A stretch of DNA of 7,041 bases from an uncultured Bacillota bacterium (GTDB taxonomy: Bacteria; Bacillota_I; Bacilli_A; RFN20; CAG-449): assembly GCA_905204225.1 (NCBI GenBank), contig CAJKZK010000091.1:1-7041 (forward strand), written 5' to 3'. Of this stretch, positions 1-6,542 are shown piece by piece (position 1 is the stretch's first letter; each line of letters opens with the position of its first letter). Both the position numbers and the translations under genes were made by a program. Under the pieces are notes generated by a model. The model was not told where the DNA came from, did no database searches, and saw only the letters and a list, made by a program, of their open reading frames with translations.

Positions 1-773
1 GCGTATGTAGAAAATTTATAACCTCTTGTATAATCAAATTTTTCTACTGCTTTAATTAAACCTAAATTACCTTCTTGAATTAAATCCAAAAATAACATTC
101 CTCTACCAACATATCTTTTTGCAATAGACACAACAAGTCTTAAATTTGCTTGTGTTAATTGATCTTTAGCTCTTTTATCACCTTGTTGAATTCTTTTAGC
201 AAGCTCAATTTCTTCTTGAGGACTTAATAATTTATAACAACCAATTTGTTTTAAATACATTTTAACTGGATCATTTATTTTAACAGAATCCATTGATAAC
301 ATATCTATATCTGAATCAAGATTTGGATCAATATGTTCCATTGCATTTTCATCATAATCATCATCATTTTCAAATACTTCTGTTAAATCATCTTCTTTAT
401 CCATCTTCTTTAAATCTTCATCGGATAAATCGATATCATCTAAATTTTGATCATCTTCTTCATCAGAAATAACTTCAATTTTTTTATCTTTAAAATATTT
501 AATTAAAGACTCAAGATCTTCATCAGATAAATCAAGTTGAGCAACAGCATCTAAAATATCTTCTTGATTTAAAGAGCCATCTTTTTTTCCTTGCTTTTCT
601 AATCTTTTTTTAATAGAATCTAAGGATTCAATTGCTTCATCATCAGGATTAGAATAATTTTCATCTAATTCTTCATCATCAAAATCTTCATCATCAAAAT
701 CATCATCTTTGTCTTCAATTAAATCATTTTCTAATTTTTCATCATCAATTTTTGTTTTCTTTGTTTTTTCCAT
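1..773 (-). CDS. rpoD: Primary (housekeeping) RNA polymerase sigma factor, N-terminal 257 codons (partial at window start)
   Basis: Sigma factor that directs RNA polymerase to housekeeping promoters. The reading frame is open from the ATG at 773-771 to the window edge, so the rest of regions 2 to 4 is missing. Residues about 67-102 (from GSLNQEDILDAVAQL) resemble region 1.1, the mobile N-terminal module of primary sigmas. Region 1.2 starts at about 168 (DPVKMYLKQIG). Region 2.1-2.2 includes NLRLVVSIAKRYVGRG (210-225) and DLIQEGNLGLIKAVEKFDY (230-248), the core-binding part. The fragment stops in KFSTY, the start of region 2.3. The start is fixed by a strong Shine-Dalgarno (AAGGAGT, 782-788) lying inside dnaG, and the gene overlaps the dnaG end by 29 nt. 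Odd: two very acidic stretches, residues 15-50 and 103-157, flank region 1.1, and DLSDEDL occurs twice (81-87 and 115-121). Identity as the primary sigma, not an alternative one, rests on region 1.1 and the dnaG linkage. Confidence 0.96.
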   Translation of the reverse strand, partial: MEKTKKTKIDDEKLENDLIEDKDDDFDDEDFDDEELDENYSNPDDEAIESLDSIKKRLEKQGKKDGSLNQEDILDAVAQLDLSDEDLESLIKYFKDKKIEVISDEEDDQNLDDIDLSDEDLKKMDKEDDLTEVFENDDDYDENAMEHIDPNLDSDIDMLSMDSVKINDPVKMYLKQIGCYKLLSPQEEIELAKRIQQGDKRAKDQLTQANLRLVVSIAKRYVGRGMLFLDLIQEGNLGLIKAVEKFDYTRGYKFSTY

Positions 774-2520
774 AGCTTCTTACTCCTTTTCTTTGGTCTA
801 ACAATTTTGCTCTAGCTATTTCATCTAAAGCGAACGCATCTTGATTTAATAAATCATCCTCATGTCTAATTTTTAATAATTCTTTCATTCTTGTTAAACA
901 TTCATTAATGATTTCATTATCACAAGGAGGATATTTTTCTTCATTTATTTTAATAATTTCATCAACTAATATTTGATTATCATTCATTGATTGAATTAAA
1001 GAAATAACATCATTTATTTTATAATTAGTATTATCTTGCCTTATTTCTTCTAAATAAGAAAATATTTTTAAATATATATCATCTACAAAAGGAAATACTT
1101 CACTTTGACTAATTAAATAAAATGAATCAGGATTATTTAATACATAATAAATCAATTGTCTTTCAATTCTTTGTTTACCATCATATTTTTTTTGAATAAT
1201 TTTTTGTTTATTAATACTAAAATCTACGAATAATTCTTCATTATTTTCACTTTTAAATAATTTAGCTAAAGAATTATAATTAAATCCTGTAATTGAAGCA
1301 ATTTCTTTAGTAAAAGCTTCTTTTTCTAATGGATCAGTAAAATAAATATATTTACTAATTTCATTAACAAAATTTCTTTTCCCATCAATAATTTTTAAAT
1401 CATTTTTATCAGAGAAATATTGAATAATAAATTCATTTTTTAATATTAAATTATTAACAATTTCTTTTAATTTAATTTCTCCATCTTGATTAAATATTTC
1501 ATCTGGATCACGTTTATCACCTTTATAATTAACTATTTTATAATTAATTTTTGCTTCATCAAGAATAGGTAACATTTTTAATATTCCATGTTGACCAGCT
1601 TCATCACCATCTAAACATAACCTTATTTCTACATTTAATTTTTTTAATTGTTTAGCGTGTAATGATGTAAAAGCTGTTCCCATTAATGCCACTACAGATT
1701 TGATATTACAACGATATAAACTAAATACATCCATAAAGCCTTCAACAACATAACAACAATTTTCTTTTAAAGCTTCATTTTTAGCATTTTGATAATTATA
1801 TAAAACATTTGATTTATTAAAAATTTTTGAAGAAGGTGAATTAACATATTTTGCTTCGTCATTATCTTCTATTCTTCTTCCTGAAAATCCAATTACTTCT
1901 CCATATTCATTAAATAATGTAAAAATAACTCTATTTTTAAATCTATCGGTAAATTCACTACCTTCATGAATAAGTATACCAACTTCTTCTAATACATTTA
2001 CTTCATTATCTTTACTTCTTAATTGTTTAATAGTAAATTGACCATTTTCAGGTGCAAAACCTAAAGAAAAATAATCAATCATTTCTTGAGAAATATTTCT
2101 TTTATTAAAATATTCTTTTCCTTTAATTCCAGCATTAGTAGATAAAACATAATGATAAAAATTTGAGGCATCTAAATTTGCCTTTAATAAAGATTTAGTT
2201 TTATCATCAATTTTTCTTTCTTGAACTTGTAATAGTGGCGATGAATAATTAATAATTTCAGCCACTTTTTTTACAGCATCAATGAAACCTACATGTTCAT
2301 ATTTCTCAACAAAAGTAAAAACATTACCACCAGTCCCACAAGAAAAGCAACGAAATATTTGTAATTTAGGATTTATTTGCATTGAAGGATTATGGTCATC
2401 ATGAAAAGGACAAACAGAAACATATCCATTGCCTTTTTTTATAACATTTATATATGCTGATATAACTTGAACAATATCAGCTTTATTTAATATATCCTTT
2501 ATTACTTCTTGTGGTATCAT
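745..2520 (-). CDS. dnaG: DNA primase DnaG
   Basis: Synthesises the short RNA primers for lagging-strand replication, in partnership with the replicative helicase. The 591-residue length is normal for bacterial DnaG. The N-terminal CHC2-type zinc domain has ligands C37, H40, C58 and C61 (VCPFHDDHNPS, then FRCFSCGTGGN). The RNA polymerase core includes RFKNRVIFTLFN (193-204), GFSGRRI (211-217) and KYVNSP (224-229). The TOPRIM fold carries the metal-binding acids E260 (VVEGFMDV) and D304/D306 (LCLDGDEAG). Roughly residues 430-591 are the less conserved helicase-interacting C-terminus. The start MIPQEVIKDILNKADIV matches the family N-terminus. It begins 8 nt after the glyQS stop with only a weak AAAAGA-like sequence in front, so its translation is probably low or coupled to glyQS. 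The stop is UGA, followed in frame by two more UGA codons. The last 29 nt overlap rpoD. Confidence 0.98.
   Translation of the reverse strand: MIPQEVIKDILNKADIVQVISAYINVIKKGNGYVSVCPFHDDHNPSMQINPKLQIFRCFSCGTGGNVFTFVEKYEHVGFIDAVKKVAEIINYSSPLLQVQERKIDDKTKSLLKANLDASNFYHYVLSTNAGIKGKEYFNKRNISQEMIDYFSLGFAPENGQFTIKQLRSKDNEVNVLEEVGILIHEGSEFTDRFKNRVIFTLFNEYGEVIGFSGRRIEDNDEAKYVNSPSSKIFNKSNVLYNYQNAKNEALKENCCYVVEGFMDVFSLYRCNIKSVVALMGTAFTSLHAKQLKKLNVEIRLCLDGDEAGQHGILKMLPILDEAKINYKIVNYKGDKRDPDEIFNQDGEIKLKEIVNNLILKNEFIIQYFSDKNDLKIIDGKRNFVNEISKYIYFTDPLEKEAFTKEIASITGFNYNSLAKLFKSENNEELFVDFSINKQKIIQKKYDGKQRIERQLIYYVLNNPDSFYLISQSEVFPFVDDIYLKIFSYLEEIRQDNTNYKINDVISLIQSMNDNQILVDEIIKINEEKYPPCDNEIINECLTRMKELLKIRHEDDLLNQDAFALDEIARAKLLDQRKGVRSYGKNKENKN
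782..788 (-). promoter_or_regulatory. Shine-Dalgarno site of rpoD, inside the dnaG coding region
   Basis: AAGGAGT on the minus strand, with nine bases between its GGAG core and the rpoD ATG at 773. It sits within the last codons of dnaG (around residues RKGVRS). It decides the rpoD start and shows that the 29-nt dnaG/rpoD overlap is real. It is much stronger than anything in front of dnaG. Confidence 0.85.
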
Positions 2521-2527
2521 TTATCTT

Positions 2528-3892
2528 TTATAATTTAATTTGTTTTTTTACAAAATCAATAATTTCATCTAATGTCATTCTTGTTTGTTCCATTGTATCA
2601 CGATTTCTTAAAGTATAAGTTTTATTTTCTTTAGAATCAAAGTCAACAGTTAAACAATATGGTGTACCGATAGAATCTTGTCTACGATATCTTTTACCAA
2701 TAGAACCAGTTTCATCATAAGTAGTAGAAAATTCTTTTACTAATTTAAATAAAACTTCATCAGCTTCTTCTTTTAATTGTTTGCTTAATGGTAAAACAGC
2801 AACTTTATATGGAGCAAGTACTGGGCTTAAATGTAAAACAGTTCTAGTATCTTTTTCTAAAGTTTCTTCTTCATAAGCTTCACATAAACAAGCCAAACAA
2901 ATTCTATCTACTCCAACAGCAGGTTCAACACAATAAGGAACAAATTTTTCATTAGTAAATGGATCTAAATATTGTAAATTTTCTCCTGAATATTGTTGAT
3001 GTCTAGATAAATCATAATCAGTTCTATCAGCTACTCCCCATAATTCACCCCATCCAAATGGGAATAAGTATTCAATATCTGTTGTAGCTTTAGAATAGAA
3101 CGCTAATGCAGCTTTATCATGATCTCTTAATCTTAAAGATTCTTCTTTTAAACCTAAACTTATTAAAAATTTATAACAATATTCTTTCCAATAACTAAAC
3201 CATTTTAAATCTTCACCTGGATGACAGAAAAATTCCATTTCCATTTGTTCAAATTCACGAGTTCTAAAAGTAAAATTACCAGGTGTAATTTCGTTTCTAA
3301 AAGATTTTCCAATATCACAAATACCAAAAGGTAATTTTTTTCTCATAGAACGTTGAACATTACTAAAATTAACAAATAAACCTTGAGCAGTCTCAGGTCT
3401 TAAATAAACTTCACTTTTAGCGTCTTCAGTAACTCCAATATGAGTTTTAAACATTAATTGAAATTGTCTAATATCTGTGAAATTAGATTCACCACAAACA
3501 GGACATTTAATATGATGTTCTTTAACATATTGATTCATTTGTTCATTTGTCCAGCCATCACAACTAATATGATCTTGTTTTTCAATTAAATCGTCTGCTC
3601 TATGACGTGCTTTACAATGTTTGCAATCAATTAAAGGATCTGAGAAATTACCAATATGTCCAGTTGCTTCCCAAACTTTTGAATTCATAATAATTGCTGG
3701 ATCAAGACCAACATTCATTGGTTGTTCAGTAACAAATTTTTGCCACCAGCAAGCTTTAACATTATTTTTAAATAAAACACCAAGTGGTCCATAATCCCAA
3801 GAATTAGCTAAACCACCATATATTTGCGAACCAGGAAACACGTATCCTGTAGTTTGTAAATGAGTTACAATAGTATCAAATTTCTTTTCCAT
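2528..3892 (-). CDS. glyQS: Glycyl-tRNA synthetase, single-chain dimeric type
   Basis: Class II aminoacyl-tRNA synthetase that charges tRNA-Gly with glycine in the cytoplasm. At 454 residues it is the homodimeric type, not the alpha2-beta2 (GlyQ plus GlyS) type. The N-terminal catalytic part begins with GYVFPGSQIYGGLANSWDYGP (16-36). A probable zinc-binding insertion has cysteine pairs C90/C93 and C130/C133. Motif 2 is FRNEITPGNFTFRTREFEQ (198-216), and motif 3 ends in EPAVGVDR (323-330) with its ATP-contacting Arg. The anticodon-binding domain starts near APYKVAVLPL (about 360) and runs to the end. The ATG at 3892 has GGAG seven bases upstream (3900-3903). A near-consensus promoter lies just ahead, giving a leader of only about 20 nt, too short for the T-box that controls many synthetase genes in low-GC Gram-positives. 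First gene of the glyQS-dnaG-rpoD group. Confidence 0.98.
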   Translation of the reverse strand: MEKKFDTIVTHLQTTGYVFPGSQIYGGLANSWDYGPLGVLFKNNVKACWWQKFVTEQPMNVGLDPAIIMNSKVWEATGHIGNFSDPLIDCKHCKARHRADDLIEKQDHISCDGWTNEQMNQYVKEHHIKCPVCGESNFTDIRQFQLMFKTHIGVTEDAKSEVYLRPETAQGLFVNFSNVQRSMRKKLPFGICDIGKSFRNEITPGNFTFRTREFEQMEMEFFCHPGEDLKWFSYWKEYCYKFLISLGLKEESLRLRDHDKAALAFYSKATTDIEYLFPFGWGELWGVADRTDYDLSRHQQYSGENLQYLDPFTNEKFVPYCVEPAVGVDRICLACLCEAYEEETLEKDTRTVLHLSPVLAPYKVAVLPLSKQLKEEADEVLFKLVKEFSTTYDETGSIGKRYRRQDSIGTPYCLTVDFDSKENKTYTLRNRDTMEQTRMTLDEIIDFVKKQIKL

Positions 3893-3921
3893 TTTTTTAC
3901 TCCATAAAAATATCTTTTTTT

Positions 3922-3950
3922 ATTTTATCTATAAAATTAATTATAGTCAA
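3922..3950 (-). promoter_or_regulatory. Housekeeping sigma promoter for glyQS-dnaG-rpoD
   Basis: On the minus strand the -35 box is TTGACT (3950-3945) and the -10 box is TAAAAT (3927-3922), separated by exactly 17 bases. Each matches the TTGACA/TATAAT consensus at five of six positions. Transcription would begin near 3915, about 22 nt before the glyQS ATG. It lies in the largest gene-free gap of the window, in the orientation of the downstream genes. Strong sequence support, no experimental proof. Confidence 0.8.
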
Positions 3951-3978
3951 CACACTATAAGTGTATTTTTGTTTTAAT

Positions 3979-4713
3979 TCAATATAAATTTTTAAACATT
4001 TCAAATGTTTTTAATTCTTTAAAGCCAAAAGAGTCTTGCAAATATAAAACATATTCTTTAATAATTCTAATAGCTATTTCTTTATTTAATTTATAATGAT
4101 AATAATTATCTTCATCAACTAAAAATGTATATCTAATTGATTTTAAGTATTCTACATTTTGTTTTTCTTGATTATATGTTAAACATTTATTACAGATAAA
4201 ACCACCATCATTATATGACATAAAAACAATATCATTTTTTTTACCACATTTAACACAACTTGAAGTATCTAATTGATATCCTGTATCAATAATTATTTTT
4301 GCTAAGAAAATACTTGTTATCGTAAAAATATCAAAATTATTAATTGAATCAATTAAATATTTATATAATTTATAAATAGTTAACGATGGTTTATCATCTA
4401 AAAAAATCAATATTGATTCACTTATTAAGCCAACACAAGCCATATAATCGATTGAGTCATATAAAAAACGATTATAATTAATTAATCTACCTTTAGTTAG
4501 AATATAATAATTCATTTTATTTTTTTCTAAAGTAAATTCACTAAATGCATATAAAGTACAACTTACTCTATTTTTTGAAGTTAATTTATTTACTCCTTTA
4601 GCAATAAAACTAATTATACCATCACTAGTTAAACAAGTAATAATTGCATCATATTCTTTATAATCTACTGTTTTAATGACAAAACCTTGAACAATATATT
4701 CTTGATTATTCAT
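3979..4713 (-). CDS. recO: DNA repair protein RecO
   Basis: Recombination mediator that, with RecR, helps load RecA on single-stranded DNA in the RecFOR pathway. From the ATG at 4713 it has 244 residues, normal for RecO. The N-terminal OB-fold shows the family pattern GFVIKTVDYKEYDAIIT (10-26), then DGIISFIAKGVNK (31-43). A helical middle follows, then a zinc finger with C153, C156, C174 and C177 (SCVKCGKKN and ICNKC). Start choice: the frame is open further up to a TTG at 4731, but RecO proteins normally begin only a few residues before the first beta strand. The ATG also overlaps the era stop in ATGAATAA (8 nt), a typical coupled junction. The Shine-Dalgarno is weak (GTGAAG). The stop is UGA. 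Sequence divergence is high, as usual for RecO, but the fold pattern and the position after era make the call firm. Confidence 0.95.
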   Translation of the reverse strand: MNNQEYIVQGFVIKTVDYKEYDAIITCLTSDGIISFIAKGVNKLTSKNRVSCTLYAFSEFTLEKNKMNYYILTKGRLINYNRFLYDSIDYMACVGLISESILIFLDDKPSLTIYKLYKYLIDSINNFDIFTITSIFLAKIIIDTGYQLDTSSCVKCGKKNDIVFMSYNDGGFICNKCLTYNQEKQNVEYLKSIRYTFLVDEDNYYHYKLNKEIAIRIIKEYVLYLQDSFGFKELKTFEMFKNLY

Positions 4714-5596
4714 TATCTTCACTATAACCAAATTCTTTTAAATAAGTAGTTGAGTCTCTCCAATGAGGTTCCACTCTAACAAAAGTCATTAAATTTATTT
4801 TCCTTGATAAAAGATTTTCAATTTCTTTTCTACTAGCCATACCAATTTTTTTAATCATTTGACCATTTTTACCAACAATAATTTTCTTTTGAGAATCTCT
4901 TTCAACTAATATGGTGGCATGAATATGTAATGTATCATTAATTTTTTTCATTGATTCAATTTTACAAGCAGCACAATGTGGAACTTCTTGAGATGTATAC
5001 ATTAATATTTTTTCTCTAATTATTTCTCCAATTACAAAAGAAATAGGATGATTAGATTTCATATCATCAGGATAATATTTTTCTCCATTTGGTAGAACTT
5101 GTTTAACTTCTTTAATTAATTCTTCAATATTAAATTTATCTTTACATGATATTTCAATTAATTTAGCATTAGGAAACATTAATTGATATTCTTTTTTTAA
5201 AGAATTAATTAAATAAATATTTGTTAAATCAATTTTATTAAAGACAACAAATGTTGGTACATCTTTTTCAAAACGATCTTTTAACATTATATCTTTTTCT
5301 TTATCAAAAGGAATTGAAGCATCAACTAATATAATTAATGCATCAACATCAATTAATGAATAAGCTATTTGTTTATTCATATATTGATCTAATTTTTGAT
5401 GTGATTTTACTACACCAGGTGTGTCAATAAAAATAATTTGTGAATCATCATCACTATAAATTCCTTGTATGGAATTTCTTGTTGTTTGAGGCTTACTAGT
5501 AGCAATAGAAATTTTTTGTTTCATTATTAAATTTAATAATGTTGATTTTCCTGCATTAGTTTTACCTACAATCGATACAAAACCTACTTTTTTCAC
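4706..5596 (-). CDS. era: GTPase Era (30S ribosomal subunit assembly)
   Basis: Essential GTPase that binds the 3' end of 16S rRNA and checks small-subunit maturation. It has 296 residues, close to the usual 300. GTPase motifs: P-loop GKTNAGKST (11-19, where many Era proteins have GRPNVGKS), switch I with TSKPQTTRNSIQG (33-45), DTPG (58-61), NKID (120-123) and the G5 motif SCK (150-152). The C-terminal type II KH domain follows, with IIVGKNGQMIKKIG containing the GxxG loop (242-245) and ending in VRVEPHWR. The start codon is GTG, sharing four bases (GTGA) with the cdd stop; GGAG lies 13 bases upstream, a loose spacing. The stop TAA lies within the recO start. Coupling to cdd upstream and recO downstream follows from these overlaps. 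Confidence 0.98.
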   Translation of the reverse strand: MKKVGFVSIVGKTNAGKSTLLNLIMKQKISIATSKPQTTRNSIQGIYSDDDSQIIFIDTPGVVKSHQKLDQYMNKQIAYSLIDVDALIILVDASIPFDKEKDIMLKDRFEKDVPTFVVFNKIDLTNIYLINSLKKEYQLMFPNAKLIEISCKDKFNIEELIKEVKQVLPNGEKYYPDDMKSNHPISFVIGEIIREKILMYTSQEVPHCAACKIESMKKINDTLHIHATILVERDSQKKIIVGKNGQMIKKIGMASRKEIENLLSRKINLMTFVRVEPHWRDSTTYLKEFGYSEDNE

Positions 5597-6000
5597 TTTT
5601 TTAAATCTTCTCCATTAAAACTATAAGGTAATAATTCTTTAATATTAGTTTTCAAAAAATCACCTTTTAAATTACATAAATATATTGGTGCGTCTTCATT
5701 ATATAATTCACTTAACACTTGTCTACATGCTCCACATGGAGATGTAATTCTTTCAGTATCAGCAATAATACATAATTGAACATAATCTTCTTTTCTATAT
5801 CCTAATAAATATGCTTGAAATATAGCGTTTCTTTCTGCACACATTGTAAGTCCATAACTAGAATTTTCAATATTCGCACCATAAATTAATTTACCATCTT
5901 TACATTCAATAACTGCTCCAACTTTAAAGCCAGAATATCTCGTGTATGCTTTTTCTCTAGCTTTTTTAGCTTCATTAATTAATTCATCAATACTTAGCAT
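5593..6000 (-). CDS. cdd: Cytidine deaminase
   Basis: Pyrimidine salvage enzyme converting cytidine and deoxycytidine to uridine and deoxyuridine. At 135 residues it is the short, homotetrameric, all-cysteine zinc type. Zinc ligands are C54 (TMCAERNAIF), C89 and C92 (SPCGACRQVLSE). E56 is the catalytic proton shuttle. The N-terminal RYSGFKVGAV and GANIENSSYGLT (41-52) form the nucleoside pocket in this family. The ATG at 6000 has the strongest Shine-Dalgarno in the window, AGGAGGA at 6004-6010, overlapping the ybeY stop codon. It ends in UGA, shared with the GTG of era. Confidence 0.98.
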   Translation of the reverse strand: MLSIDELINEAKKAREKAYTRYSGFKVGAVIECKDGKLIYGANIENSSYGLTMCAERNAIFQAYLLGYRKEDYVQLCIIADTERITSPCGACRQVLSELYNEDAPIYLCNLKGDFLKTNIKELLPYSFNGEDLKK

Positions 6001-6003
6001 GTA

Positions 6004-6010
6004 TCCTCCT
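6004..6010 (-). promoter_or_regulatory. Strong Shine-Dalgarno site of cdd, overlapping the ybeY stop
   Basis: AGGAGGA on the minus strand, three bases before the cdd ATG at 6000. It begins within the TAG stop codon of ybeY (6011-6009), so a ribosome ending on ybeY is placed directly at the cdd start. It fixes the cdd start codon. Confidence 0.85.
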
Positions 6011-6473
6011 ACAATTTCATTATTTCCATTATTTTATCTTGAATAGAAAACATTTCTTTTTCTTCTATTTCATTTTGATGATCATAACCTAGTAAATGTA
6101 ATAATCCGTGAGTAAATAAAAATGCCATTTCTCTTTCAAATGAATGTTTATATTCTTCTACTTGCATTTTTGCTTTATCAACACATATAAATATTTCACC
6201 TAAATCTCTAGGTAATTCATCATTAGATTTTAAATTTGAAAAATCATTATTATCTTCAAAAGCAAAAGAAATAACATCAGTTGGGCGATCAACATGACGA
6301 TATTCTTTATTAATTTTATGTATTTCTTGTAAAGATACTAAATCCACTTCAAAAATAAAATAAGCATTTAAATTTAAATAATCAAAAATTGTATTCGCTA
6401 AATTTAAATAATATTCTTCATAATTATCATATTTTTTATCAACTTGATTGGAAAAAGTCATTTCTATATCCAT
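6009..6473 (-). CDS. ybeY: Endoribonuclease YbeY (rRNA maturation factor)
   Basis: Zinc-dependent RNase-like protein of the UPF0054 family, involved in 16S rRNA 3'-end maturation and ribosome quality control. It often acts with its neighbour Era, which binds the same rRNA end. The 154-residue length is normal. The metal site is complete: HGLLHLLGYDH gives H122, H126 and H132. The conserved HVDRPTDVISFAF (60-72) and DLGEIFICVD (90-99) are also present. The ATG at 6473 has GAGG ten bases upstream (6484-6487). A second ATG at 6461 (residue 5) is a possible alternative, but its upstream region has no better site. The stop TAG lies in the cdd ribosome binding site. First gene of the ybeY-cdd-era-recO group, possibly with its own promoter at 6495-6503. 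Confidence 0.97.
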   Translation of the reverse strand: MDIEMTFSNQVDKKYDNYEEYYLNLANTIFDYLNLNAYFIFEVDLVSLQEIHKINKEYRHVDRPTDVISFAFEDNNDFSNLKSNDELPRDLGEIFICVDKAKMQVEEYKHSFEREMAFLFTHGLLHLLGYDHQNEIEEKEMFSIQDKIMEIMKL

Positions 6474-6542
6474 AAATAAATATCCTCGTAAAATATTATA
6501 ACATAAAATTTAAATCTTTATATCTATAACAAACTAAATATT
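6474..6542 (-). other. Intergenic gap between the membrane protein gene and ybeY
   Basis: This 69-nt, almost purely A+T gap holds the candidate extended -10 and the GAGG ribosome binding site of ybeY (6484-6487). I see no hairpin followed by a T-run in the direction of transcription, so no intrinsic terminator separates the two genes. Confidence 0.5.
6495..6503 (-). promoter_or_regulatory. Candidate extended -10 promoter ahead of ybeY
   Basis: The minus strand reads TGTTATAAT, a perfect -10 box (TATAAT, 6500-6495) with the TG of an extended -10. No good -35 box lies 16-18 bases upstream, which extended -10 promoters tolerate. Transcription would begin near 6488, directly before the GAGG of ybeY, giving a leader of roughly 15 nt. 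In such A+T-rich DNA a chance match is possible; the extended TG and the position are what support it. Confidence 0.45.

Noticed and set aside
476..731. Trinucleotide ATC/TTC repeats on the plus strand as a possible repeat element
   Set aside because: They are explained by runs of Asp and Glu codons in the rpoD acidic stretches; they are not a separate repeat family.
3952..3975. Plus-strand hairpin followed by a T-rich run, resembling an intrinsic terminator
   Set aside because: It points against the direction of all genes, there is no plus-strand transcript for it to end, and the stem is only five A+T-containing pairs.
4714..4731. Longer recO reading from a TTG at 4731, adding six residues
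   Set aside because: The added residues lie deep in the era end, have no ribosome binding site before them, and make the RecO N-terminus longer than the family pattern; the ATG at 4713 fits better.
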